A stretch of 64,000 nucleotides of DNA from Maylandia zebra (lineage: Eukaryota > Chordata > Actinopteri > Cichliformes > Cichlidae). Below the pieces are notes generated by a model. That model had not been told where the DNA came from, ran no database searches, and worked only from the letters and a program-made list of their open reading frames with translations. Of this stretch, positions 1 to 32,530 are shown one piece after another. The stretch lies in assembly GCF_041146795.1 (NCBI RefSeq), contig NC_135188.1:4636419-4700418 (forward strand), written 5' to 3'. The position numbers were made by a program, and so were the translations under genes. Numbering within the stretch: the first letter of the stretch is position 1; each line of letters starts with the position of its first letter.

Positions 1-456
1 ACACACACACACACACAACTTATGGTTCCAGGCGTCTGTGTGTTCTCGCTGATAACAGCTGTATTTTTAGAGCCCAGAAGAGATCGGCAGTGTGGGACAC
101 AGCAGGGTTATCAGATGTACTTCATGGACTCAGAGGGGAACACTGATTAGGGGGAACAGCTAACCCTGAGAGAGAGAGAGAGAGAGAGAAGAAAAGGGAG
201 AAAGAGAAAAGAGATTAGACCGCATACCAGAGTTCTTGTCATGAGAGGGTGATGCCATTTAAATAAATGTTCTCCAAACATCATAAACACAGTTCTGCTT
301 GCAAATTAGCCACCGCAGCTTTATCAGTTGCTTAACTTGGTTTCCTTTCAACCATCATTTTGCTCAGCAGTTGTTAACTCGATAAAAGTTTCATCATTAT
401 ATCTTTGCAAAGGTTCATTCATCTGTGAGAATAGATATGATGGTCTCAGTGCTCAG
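1..456. other. Intronic left edge of tpm4 with CA and GA microsatellites
   Basis: An AC run occupies about 1-18 and a GA run about 170-189. No splice-bounded exon or coherent reading frame is seen. Because tropomyosin exon 2 starts at 1883 and exon 1a is absent, this stretch is inferred to be part of the first intron of the long tropomyosin transcript. Confidence 0.5.
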
Positions 457-1800
457 ATGAATGCAAATAGAATAGAATAGAATAGAACAGAATAGAAGAA
501 CCGACCATACCAGACTCCATCAGAATAGAATAGAAAAGACTACACCAGAATAGAATAGAATAGAAAAGAATAGAATAGAAGAACCGACCACACCAGACTC
601 CATCACCATAGAATAGAATAGAAAAGAATAGAATAGAAGAACCGACCACACCAGACTCCATCACCATAGAATAGAATAGAAAAGACTACACCAGAATAGA
701 ATAGAATAGAAAAGAATAGAATAGAAGAACCGACCATACCAGACTCCATCAGAATACAATAGAATAGAATAGAAGAACCGACCATACCAGACTCCATCAG
801 AATACAATAGAATAGAAAAGAATAGAATAGAAGAACCGACCACACCAGACTCCATCACCATAGAATAGAATAGAAAAGACTACACCAGAATAGAATAGAA
901 TAGAAAAGAATAGAATAGAAGAACCGACCATACCAGACTCCATCAGAATACAATAGAATAGAATAGAAGAACCGACCACACCAGACTCCATCAGAATACA
1001 ATAGAAAAGACTACACCAGAATAGAATAGAAAAGAATAGAATAGAAGAACCGACCACACCAGACTCCATCAGAATAGAATAGAATAGAAAAGAATAGAAT
1101 AGAAGAACCGACCACACCAGACTCCATCACCATAGAATAGAATAGAAAAGAATAGAATAGAAGAACCGACCACACCAGACTCCATCACCATAGAATAGAA
1201 TAGAAAAGACTACACCAGAATAGAATAGAATAGAAAAGAATAGAATAGAAGAACCGACCATACCAGACTCCATCAGAATACAATAGAATAGAAAAGAATA
1301 GAATAGAAGAACCGACCACACCAGACTCCATCACCATAGAATAGAATAGAAAAGACTACACCAGAATAGAATAGAATAGAAAAGAATAGAATAGAAGAAC
1401 CGACCATACCAGACTCCATCAGAATACAATAGAATAGAATAGAAGAACCGACCACACCAGACTCCATCAGAATACAATAGAAAAGACTACACCAGAATAG
1501 AATAGAAAAGAATAGAATAGAAGAACCGACCACACCAGACTCCATCAGAATAGAATAGAATAGAATACCAAATCACCGAACAGAACAGAGACTAGAATAG
1601 ACCAGACCAGAAGGGAATAGAACAGAACACAAGAGAACATAACAGACCAGACCACACTATACTAGAATAGAATAGAATTGAATCAAATCGAATCTAAGAA
1701 CAGAAAAAAACAGAGACTAGAATGGACCAGGCCAGACCAGAATAGAATCCTATCCAATACAACACCAGGCCAGACTACACTACACTAGAATAGACTAGAA
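457..1800. repeat. Composite AATAG-rich minisatellite array
   Basis: The stretch is built from GAATA/GAAAA pentamers interrupted by two recurring spacers: one containing AAGAACCGACCACACCAGAC followed by TCCATCA, and a shorter one containing GACTACACCAGAATAG. Spacers recur every 30-60 bp, so the array has mixed rather than fixed period. A block around 779-1069 is repeated almost exactly 476 bp downstream (1255-1545), showing higher-order duplication. After about 1560 the pattern decays into degenerate ACCAGACCAGAA-type units. Long minus-strand open frames here (peptides rich in SILFYS) result from the repeat period and are not genes. It lies in tpm4 intron 1. Confidence 0.95.
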
Positions 1801-1882
1801 TAGAATAGAGGTTCATCTAAGGTTTTCATGCTAAACTGAGTTAAAATGAAAAAAACAGCACTAACAGTATCCTTTGTTTTAG

Positions 1883-20116
<18,234 letters not shown>

Positions 20117-21509
20117 ACACACACAGAGGAAGCTGGAGAGGATGAGGTCGTCATTAACATTCCATTAAACGTTCGACTCCATTCCGCCTTTCGAGCTGTA
20201 AAATCTTTATTCCCCACCTAAAGGGGGATTAACTTAATGCTTGTCCCCTTTTTTTTTTTTTTTTTTTCTTTTTCAAGCACAACTTTTTTTTTTCTTTTTT
20301 TTTTTATAAAGATTTTTTGAATCCACTGCTACTTTATTTTTTTTAAACCTACAGATGTTCTTGTAGAAATTCGTTTTTGACCACTTACAAAGAACTGGCA
20401 CTAAATTTGTCCAAAGAAACCTCAGATTTGGTCACTCAACCACTTAAACAGACTTAATTTTACACATTATGTGCACATACATTACACTTCTGATTATTTT
20501 TAATACATAGGCTACATATGGCATAGGGGTTTGCTCAGTCTTGTGTGGCTTTTAAGCGCCACCTACTGGTGATTTGAAGTTAGTCAACATTTTTTTTTCT
20601 TATTATTATTCCATTTTATCTCCAGTGGCTGCAAATTAACAGATATTTGACAGATCTGTGCTCGTCTCAGTCTCTTTTTGTGTTAGAACAGCACAACAGT
20701 CACGTGAACAGATGACCTGATAACAAGGCTCAGTGATTAAGACTTCTTTACATTTAATTATAACGTAATGCCTCTTTGGCCAAGGTGTTGAACCTGATGC
20801 GGACGTCCTGACCACTGATACCTAATGCATCATTACCAACAATATGCCATTGTGTAGCCAATATTTACAATATGAGTGAGCTAAACCCCAAACCACTGGA
20901 AGCTCAGTCAAGTTTTATCAACCATGGATACTTATTGTATATAGTAGAATAATGTTAGGTAATGTGAGAAGTTGTATTTTTTTTTCCTTGGGTTTTGTTT
21001 CATTTACACCACTCCTTTTTGCCAGAGGAACTCTCAAAACCAAAGAACACACACAACACAGACAATTCATGAAATGTTTTTATTTTTTTTGTGATGTCAT
21101 CGTGGTTTCATCTCATGTCAGAGCCACTGAGAGTGCCTCACATTTGGTTGAGACTGTTATGAAATACTTCATTCACCCACCCCCACCCCACCCATGTCAA
21201 CCTATTAAAATGTTTTACAGAAATCATGACTTGTCTGAAGTTTTTTGCAAATTTGATTGTTGCATTTTACTCATGCAGAAGAAGTAATGACAATGTCTTT
21301 ACAGGAAAGTGCTTCATTATGTCAATCTGCTTTGGAGTGTACATGCATTCAGATGATTCTGTCTCATTCAGCCCCACACGGGGGTCAAATCGTACTCATT
21401 TAGATAAATAGAGGCAATTTCTCTATTTGCTGAGGATTTGCAACATGGCATCGCTCAGCCTCGATTATCCTTGGGTATTTCTGCTGCATGGTTCCAGGTT
21501 CGTTACTGT
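20117..21509. other. Tail-to-tail spacer between tpm4 and the rps27-like gene
   Basis: It contains the short tpm4 3' end, T-rich tracts (about 20250-20335), and the presumed 3' UTR of the minus-strand eS27 gene near its right side. No further exon was recognised. Confidence 0.55.
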
Positions 21510-22639
21510 TCATGTCTGTTTCTTTCTGAAGGCGCAGCCTAGAGGGAGAAATGTCAAACATTTCAGCAAGGTCTTGCAAGCAAATTAGGAGGATCTTATT
21601 CAAAGCTACTGTTTTTGGCATTGTACTTACCTGCTGTCAGTCTGCATTTCCCCCCTCGTGGCCTACAAAGGATTATAGAGCAGCCTGCACAGGGCACCAC
21701 TGTCTGGGCATGGCTGAAGATGGTGGTGATCCTGTAACACCCTGATGAGCATTTGCAGATCAATTAGAGCTTGCCACACATAACTAAAAATAAATCCTAA
21801 AACTTTGCACCATGAGCCAAAATTCCTACCCATGCATTTAACATCCATGAAGTAAGAGTTTGGATTCTGCACCAGCCTCTTCTTCTTATGCTGCCTCCTC
21901 TCCTCGGCAAAACTTGGGTGCATCAGATCCTTAGCCAGCTGCAAGAAAAGGCAGAGCATTTTTTATTTTTATTTTTTAAACATGAGCTATTCAATTGTTC
22001 TGCTACTGACAGGATGGGGTTAATGGAGGGATAAGAATATGAAAATGATTATTTACAAGATCATGGTAAAACTGCTGTGATGTATGGTTTGGAGACAGCA
22101 CTAACAAAACGACAGGAGGCATAGCTGACAGGAATTTGTACAGCTCAGGTTAACTGGTTTGGAAATTAGAGAAGAGGCTGAATATTGGATATACTGGATA
22201 AAGGTGACAGTGGAAGATGATGGGGATAGGGTGAGATGAAGACAGATGATCCGCTGAGGTGAAAGAAGAAGACAGGATTGTCTTAAGAGATGTACCGCAA
22301 TATGTTTTATAGCCGTATGCCCCCTACAGTCTGAAGAATGAATTGCTAGTTAGAGGAGCAACATGTCCAGACAAGCCCAAGCATCATTCGTACAGTACAA
22401 GAACAATGGGCAGATAGCAGTATATAACATGTTGCTACAAGTTCAATATTACAAGAGTTAAAAAAAATATTACTCACTTTATTGCCACTCTTTTTAAAAT
22501 TCAGTACAATGTTGTATTTCTTAGTTCACAAAATACTATTAAAGCATCTTTCTGTCAGTCAGAACTGTTCTACTTTCTAATATTTCTAACAAAAACAGTC
22601 AAATCTAAAAATTATAAGAAGATTTTCACTTACAGACAT
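21510..22639 (-). CDS. rps27l: Ribosomal protein eS27-like (RPS27/RPS27L family)
   Basis: A small-subunit ribosomal protein with a C4 zinc finger. Minus-strand exons in transcript order: 22639-22634 (ATG TCT only), 21938-21830, 21741-21631, 21538-21510 (stop TGA). All junctions have GT/AG and the total is 255 bp, giving 84 residues, the exact family length. Exon 2 gives [20 protein letters not shown] then [15 protein letters not shown]. The zinc ligands are present as CMGC and CAGC about 14 residues apart. A first exon of only two codons is typical of RPS27 genes. Compared with the nearly invariant vertebrate family, about 20 positions differ, including P to M inside the first knuckle and a C-terminal KKQT. 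All exons are open with intact splice sites, so it is not a processed pseudogene. It is head-to-head with rab8a. RPS27 versus RPS27L identity is uncertain. Confidence 0.87.
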
Positions 22640-23296
22640 TTTTGCTCAGATCGTCCGGTTTTCTCGTCAAATGTAAATAAATGATATAGCAAACTAAGCC
22701 CGCTATGCTCGTCACTAAATCCACCTGTAGTTTGGTGTAGGTCTGAGTTATAAGAATCGAGTAGGCGGAGGCTTCGTGTAAGGGAGGGGCCTAAGTAGGT
22801 CCGTGCTGAATGCACACTACGTGTTTAACAAACAGCACAGCTGTAAGAGAATGGAAAGTGTACTGGAAAAGGTCTGCTTTAATTTAGCCTTTTAGTTATT
22901 TATTTTTTAAAACAAAATCTAAACAGGTCTTAAAAACACCTGTTGTAAAAAAAAATAAATAAAAAAAGATAAGAAGCAACAATAAATTAAAAGCTACAGT
23001 AGAAAACTCTTAGAAACTCTCAGGGTTAAACAATTGTGTGCAGTTTCCAGTTTCCTTCGGACTACACATAACCAGCGGCTTAGTATTGTGTTCTTACGAG
23101 CAGTGGTTAGTTAAGCGATTAATTAACAACACTCTCCCGGGTGGACACAGGCATCAAAACGAGCAAACCCCCTCGGGAGAGCAGCCACGACGACAGTGGG
23201 GAGTGACGTTTGATTTGTCCAAAAGAAACTCGCAGGAAGTGACGCCTCCCTGTACGCGACGGGCGGGATATCCGCAGTAGTAAGCTAACTAATAAC
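22640..23296. promoter_or_regulatory. Shared divergent promoter region of rps27-like (-) and rab8a (+)
   Basis: The two start codons are 657 bp apart in opposite orientation. The rab8a-proximal part (about 23120-23280) is GC-richer and TATA-less. It has an ETS/CRE composite CAGGAAGTGACG (23233-23244), a GTGACGTTT site (about 23203-23211) and GGGCGGGA (about 23261). These are common housekeeping-promoter elements. Shared control is inferred from layout. Confidence 0.55.
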
Positions 23297-26200
23297 ATGG
23301 CGAAGACTTACGATTACTTGTTTAAACTACTTTTAATCGGCGATTCCGGCGTTGGGAAGACCTGCGTGCTTTTCAGATTTTCAGAAGATGCCTTCAACTC
23401 AACGTTTATCTCCACGATAGGTGGGTAAAAGCCGAATTATCGGTGTGGTTTTGGACGAAAAGAGACATAGGAGTAGCCCATCCCGACAGGCTAATTCTGC
23501 TAACTTTTCTGGCTAGCTTTCATATTGTACTACAGGCTAGTCAGGAAGCTTTCAACCGGCTAGTTAGAGGGGCTTTCCAGAAACCTCACAGACGTTGTAA
23601 CCGGCCTGAATATTTGGCAACCTCAAATATATGTGATTTCCATGAGAGTGCACCCCACCTGACATTTTTATCGTAATAAATACTTTAACAGGGGTAAACT
23701 GAGCTAGCATGCTTCAAAGCTAACAGTGATAGTTGGCACTGTCATTTCCCTTATGACAGACTGCCCTGTACTTCGCACTCATGCTGCCAACGTTACAAAA
23801 GTGTGAATTATCTCGTGCATTAAAAACAGATATTGTTACTGTCTGTGGGGTGGTCAGGCAAAGTTTGTGGTGCTTCTAAAAGACAATTGATGTGACTTTT
23901 ATTTTCTTCAGGTATTGACTTCAAAATCAGAACAATAGAATTAGATGGAAAGAAGATCAAGCTACAGATATGGTAAGATAGACAAGTCCATAAATTGTCT
24001 TCATCTGACAGGGTTTGGTGATGGATGACAGTGATATTAAGCTGCCTTCAAACTGAAAGTCAGCAGCATAATTCAGCATGCCTGCACTCTTTACTGTTTA
24101 GAATAATTGTTCTAAAATGAGAAGCATTTCTGATGAAGAAGCATTTCAGTATGATGCAATGCAATTTAACAGCAACACAAACTAATTTAAATCAGAAATT
24201 TATTATTTAAATTATTTAAATCAGAAAGAATGTTTCATAACAATGTTATCGTTAAAAACAGGTATTTACTTGTATTTACTTATCTACATGATCACTGCCA
24301 TACCTGTATTTTCTGTGTGTATTTATTAACTTACAGATGGAAAGTTCCCAATCAAACAGACTCTTTGTACTCCCCACATTTGGTCTGGCCACCATTGGTC
24401 TAACCCTTCTTGGGGTTAATGTTAAGTCTTACCCTAAATCTAATCCTGTATATTTTAGAGAAAGACAAAAAGTACTTGATATTCTTAGAATTATTTTCTT
24501 TGTCCCCCTATTCATAAGACTTGAGATAAATTCAAAAGCAAAATACCACACAGCCTTGGCTTGGGTACCTAGCGTCACAAACGATAATGACCTCACATTG
24601 TTGGTGTTAGCTGAACAAGTTATTGTATAACTGCTGGACAGTATCTACTACTGTAACTGACCAGAATAGGATTGTGTCAAGCGAGGAAAGTCACCAACAC
24701 TTGTATGGAACACTCGGAAACTTGGTCCTGCTCCCTATTTTGTATGCTTTTAAAAAAATCTCTAAAAAAGCTGTTATACCCTTAATGTGTTCTGTGAGGA
24801 CAGTTAACAGATGTATCTTCTGTGTAGGGATACAGCAGGACAGGAGAGGTTCAGGACTATCACAACAGCCTACTACAGAGGAGCCATGGTAAGTTGCATC
24901 GTTAGCCTTTCAGATGATACATTAGCTGAGATAATCTCTGGGAATGGAGTAGGTGAAATGATGTATGTACTGCAGCATAAACCTCTACTAGAACCACACC
25001 CCACATTGTTGTTAATGCCATGTACACCTGAAAAATCAGGTGTGCTCACTACAGCACCTTGGCAGTTTTTGCTAGTCCCTCCTACAAGCATACAGTTAGT
25101 ATGCTTGTATTTGTAAACCTAATTGGACCTTCTTACCTTTGATCAAAGTCCTTTTACTTTGCTCCAGCACAACATGATTCATCACCGGTCGACGATGTTT
25201 CATCTCAGTTTCGTTTTATTGACATAGTGCTAATTAATAACAAGTGGTTATCTCACAGTGGTTACATGAGCTGCATATTTTCATTAGAGTTGATTCTCAG
25301 CTCTGTTTCTGTGGATCAGATAGATTCAAGAAGTACGCGATGACAGCACTGATCTTAGGTTACTGTGTTTTCTTATGTCTTCTGCTCTATGACCTCTGCA
25401 GGGCATCATGTTAGTGTTTGACATTACCAATGAGAAGTCCTTTGAAAACATCAAGAACTGGATACGGAATATAGAAGAGGTAAAAACCTTGCATTACTCG
25501 TACTTTTCTAGTTCTTTCTGTTCAGATTTCTTCCTCTTTGGTTAATTATTGATTTTGATCTTCTACAAAGTGCTATAGAGTAACGCTGTAGTTTTGATTC
25601 AGTTTCTGTTACGATTAAAATTATTATACCCAGATAATTAAGATAAAGCAGTTATTGTGCTAGGCCCTGTTTTGCAGGAACCCTCTTGTTTTGCCTTCTG
25701 CACATCCCTTTCCTTGTAATTTTGTCAACAAATAAAAGTCCAAATCCTCCTGCAGGGCTAGGTTTATTTAAGCAGCTTAATCTATTTGGGTTTTACAGAA
25801 TAGTTGTAATTATAATTTTTGTGTTAGGGCTCAACGATTGGTATCAAATCTGAATTTCTTGTGCTTAGAATATCAATTTGGACAATAGCTGATGTTTATG
25901 CCCATGTTTTGCATTGTTATTTGTTATTCATTCTCCCTGTTGTACCAGAGAAGCAAAATTATAATTATAACGTAATAGCAGAACTATTTTAATGTTACTA
26001 CATTAAATGTAAACATACAGATTCATGCAAAAGTTTTAATCATTCACGATAAAGATTTTTTTTGGTGAAAAAATAAATAACTAAAAAAAATCCAGAGGCC
26101 TTCTTCGTCAGCCTTATAAATAACCAACACAGTATTTAATGAGTGTAAAATACACAGCAGATAAACATCAACATCAGTTACCTTTAGTAACAATGTTCTT

Positions 26201-28874
26201 ATTTACTGGTGAGCTGGTGGCATTGAACAAGGTGAAAACATACCAGTATATTCTTAGTATATATGAGGTAGCTTTCCTACCTGTTCACCATGAGTTTCTT
26301 TTTCACAGCATGCATCAGCAGACGTGGAAAGGATGGTCCTTGGGAATAAGTGTGACGTTAATGACAAGCGTCAAGTGTCCAAAGAAAGAGGAGAGAAGGT
26401 GGGAATTGATTTGTCGGTGATAATGTTACTCTGAGGTCCCTGCAAAATAAAAGTAGTGTCTGAATAGTCCCACTAATGACTCTTTTCTTCTGCTGTTAGC
26501 TGGCGCTGGAGTACGGTATCAAATTTATGGAGACCAGTGCGAAGGCGAACATCAACGTGGAGAATGTGAGTTCAGTTTTCAGTAATTATTTGCTAGTTGT
26601 TGAAAGTGGTGTTGTGGAAGATGGCCAGCTTAATTTATGTTTTTACTCTGTAAAACTAGGGGACAGCACATGTGCGACAGCTCAGATGTTAAATCATTTT
26701 TAACTCTTGAAATCCACACCGGACAACGACACAATTGTACTTCCTATTAGCAGGAAGCAGGTTCAAGCAGCTCTATCAGAATATTACAAGCATACCTAAA
26801 ACCAAATATTTATACGTTATAAGAAAAAGAATTATTATTATTATTATTATTATTAATAATATTTATTTATCCCAAAGGTTGGGAAATGACTTTGATACTC
26901 TTAGCTAAGTTTTTCTTTGAAGCATAAACGACGTGACTAAATATATAGGTAGAATATAACAGTTCAAAATAACTTTGAAAGGTAAAGTACTACAGATCCA
27001 ATAAATCAAAACTTTTAATATGATCAAATAATGATCTTAAATCTTTCTTTTTATTCTTTGTTTAAAAGGGACAGTGCAGTTTAACATAGTCCAAATATAA
27101 AGCATGAAACTGATGTACTGCACATAAGTTTATAGCTATTGCTAATTTCTAACTATTGTCCCTTGTTGGGCTTACATTCATAATACACAAAGTTACAACA
27201 TTCAATTACATGAAAACCAAAATACACCATGAATATAACTACAATTAATAATGTAAAAAAGAAGGAGATAATTTTATCTGAAATGAATGTGGCTATTATG
27301 GCATGACATGGTTAAGAGTTTCTGTGTCTTTAAACACATTAGAGAAAGTTTCCAGCTGCAGTGTGGTCAGAATCCATTAATCATGCGCAGCCACAGAATC
27401 CAAACCTTTTGCTCCTTCAAAGTGGATACAAAGAGATATAGCAAAGATGAATTCCTTCATCGAGTAATATGGTCGCATTCCAGCAGCTAGTAATTCAGTA
27501 TTCAGGCCGCAGGAATGTTTCTGAGCTTTGACACGACTGGGATTTCCCCAATTTTCAATCGTAATAAGTGTAATCCCTCCACATATCTTCTTACTGCTCA
27601 GATTAATATCCCTGTCTCCCCCAAAGTCCTAAAGCCAGAGGCAAGGAAGTCTGAGTGCAGCACACCAAACTGCCCTCACTGGGTTTCCTCTGGTCTTGGG
27701 GCGTTTTCACATGCACATGCACTTTGTTGTAAACTCGTAGCTTTTCCTTGTTTTTTTTGTATTCGGTTTCTTTTCACATGGAGAAAACTCCAACCAAACC
27801 AAATGTGGAACTATAAAAGACACAAGAATTATCAGTTTGCGCCACAGACACATCTGGACAATAAACAATCTTGAAAACAAATACAGTATGAAGGTAAATG
27901 GCCTGTATTTGTATAGCGCTTTACTAGTCCCTAAGGACCCCAAAGCGCTTTACACATCCAGTCATCCACCCATTCACACACACATTCACACACTGGTGAT
28001 GGCAGCTACATTGTAGCCACAGCCGCCCTGGGACGCACTGACAGTGGATTACAGGGAGAGTTTAGTTAGCCCTCACTTCATTTCGTGGTTAATGACTACA
28101 GTTTTTGCCCTCGGCACATGTGTGGTACTCTCAAACTTGCAGCCTACACGCTGTAGTTGGGTCAAACGACCTCCTCCAAAGAGTCTCGGTGTGGTTGTTC
28201 TGAGCTGTGCCTGAATCTAATCACCGTATTCAAAACCGCACAAACAAACCACCCTAAGAGGAAAATGAATTATTAATAGAGCACTTTTTAATAGCACATG
28301 TTTGCCATAGAAGGCACCAAAACAACACATCCAATGAAACATTGATTATTTTTGATGTTTTCATTATTCTAATAATAAATAGAGGGTAATAAGAAACCAC
28401 TCTGAGTTAAAAGCCAAACAAAATAAAAAAACGAGTTATTGTCCAAACACTTTAGATTCCCTGTGATAATTGCTGGAACACTTGTTTGGGATTACATCGT
28501 CTTGTTGTTTATTATTTATTTCTTAGTGATAATTGTACTGAATTATTGCTTCGATGCGGTGTAATGATCTTCTATGTTCTGGGTTTTTTTTGGTCTGCAG
28601 GCCTTCTTAACGCTTGCCAGAGACATTAAGGCAAAAATGGACAAGAAGCTGGTAAGAAAGTAGAGAAGTGAAAACTCTATTAATAGCTTACCCACAGTAG
28701 TTTCAGTAGGTATGGTGTTAATGGTGTTTTCTGGTGTCTTGGATGTTTTTCTAATTAATGGGCTTTAACATTTGTGCATTTTAGGAGGGAAACAACCCAC
28801 AGGGCAGCAATCAAGGAGTAAAGATTACAGAACAACCCAAGAAGAGCAGTTTCTTCCGCTGCACGCTGCTGTGA
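23297..28874 (+). CDS. rab8a: Ras-related GTPase Rab8a
   Basis: A small GTPase directing post-Golgi vesicles to the plasma membrane and primary cilium. Exons: 23297-23420, 23912-23972, 24828-24888, 25402-25479, 26309-26398, 26500-26565, 28601-28651, 28785-28874; 206 residues against 207 in mammals. Visible motifs: P loop GDSGVGKT (residues 15-22), switch I with TFISTIGIDF, DTAGQ (63-67, catalytic Gln67), NKCD and ETSAK for guanine recognition. The C terminus FFRCTLL is a CaaX-type site ending in Leu, expected to be geranylgeranylated. Start [18 protein letters not shown] is the conserved Rab8 N terminus. The last exon (KSSFFRC) and linkage to tpm4 and hsh2d favour Rab8a over Rab8b. Exon 4 ends and exon 5 begins in phase 0. 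Nothing appears broken. Confidence 0.95.
27893..28250 (+). repeat. Dispersed fish repeat, copy 2
   Basis: Positions 27893-28040 match 18373-18521 with few changes (AATGGCCTGTATTTGTATAG, AAGCGCTTTACACATCCAGT) and continue into GCCGCCCTGGGACGCACTGA and further sequence that copy 1 lacks. It lies in rab8a intron 6. The right boundary is uncertain. Confidence 0.75.
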
Positions 28875-31657
<2,783 letters not shown>

Positions 31658-31861
31658 GTAAATAATTCAGCAATTGTAAATAAGATCTACAATGATTGTA
31701 CTGTAGTTTCGTAAATCTTATTGATCTACACTTTTTGTAGATATGTGTACTTTTGATGATTTATTAAAAATGAGATTCTTAAATGTGTCCAGTATGTTTT
31801 TCTGTGCAAAAACACAAAACATTTGCAGGACAAGTACTCTTGATGTTTTTCTTTAATTGTG

Positions 31862-31975
31862 TAGGTACACCTGTTCAGCTGGTTGTTGATGCATCTAACC
31901 AATCACATGGCAGCACCTCAGTGCATTTAGGCATGTAGTCAAGGTCAAGATGACCTGTTCAAACTGACAGATGCT
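31862..31975 (+). mobile_element. Tc1-like element, 5' end fragment
   Basis: GTACACCTGTTCAGCTGGTT followed by CAATCACATGGCAGCACCTC and AGTGCATTTAGGCATGTAG matches the left part of the copies at 53470-54060 and, inverted, 59285-59910 and 63465-63712. It stops at about 31975 where reverse-transcriptase sequence begins. Confidence 0.75.
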
Positions 31976-32530
31976 GTCCCCACTGCTGTTCTGCATAGGC
32001 CTGAACCGCCCAGGCTAGATCATTAACATGACTTGCTACGGATACCGACTACAGGATGGCACAATTGTTATCCTCTACATCAAGCTGTATGCCAGGAGTA
32101 AATGAGACATATTGCAATGTCATTCAGGCTGGAAAAGTGTAACAAAGAGAGGGAAGATGGTTAGAACTGAGAGGATTGCACAACCAGAAGACGACACCGA
32201 GGACAGCTACAAGTACCTGGGAATCCCACAGGCAAGTGGGAATCACGAAGAGGCCGCTAGGAAAGCCGCAACCACCAAACACCTGCAGAAAGTAAGCAAG
32301 TCCTGAGCAGTCAGATGCCTGACTCGGATAATCAGCTGGCTAAAGGATGAGATGGAATTCCAGCACCCTGAGACTGTCTGCTAAGAAGGACGGCCGAGGA
32401 CTACTGAGTATCAGAACCACCATCCAGGATGAAACAGCAAACATCCATGAGTACACTGAAGTAAATACCTCAGCATTGACCCCAAACTAGGTAAGTGGCT
32501 CGAACAGATCCAGAGCACAGTCCCATAAAC
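31976..32530 (+). pseudogene. Non-LTR retrotransposon reverse transcriptase relic
   Basis: Translated pieces in several frames read LSPLLFCIGLN, GYGYRL, VTKRGKMVRTERIA, EDSYKYLGIPQASGNHEEAA and RKAATTKHLQKV, then a LISWLKDE-like piece. These match the palm/thumb part of a fish non-LTR reverse transcriptase. Stops and frameshifts are frequent, and the catalytic aspartate pair expected between ILY and IKLYA is missing. The copy is truncated and dead. Its clade is not assigned with certainty. Confidence 0.8.

Noticed and set aside
446-1545. Several long minus-strand open frames with repeated SILFYS-type peptides
   Set aside because: They are produced by the pentamer minisatellite, read in several overlapping frames, with no splice signals or domain.
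21400-21621. Minus-strand 73-codon frame starting before the last rps27-like exon
   Set aside because: It reads through the intron in a frame different from the ribosomal protein; the spliced frame ends in KKQT and TGA at 21510.
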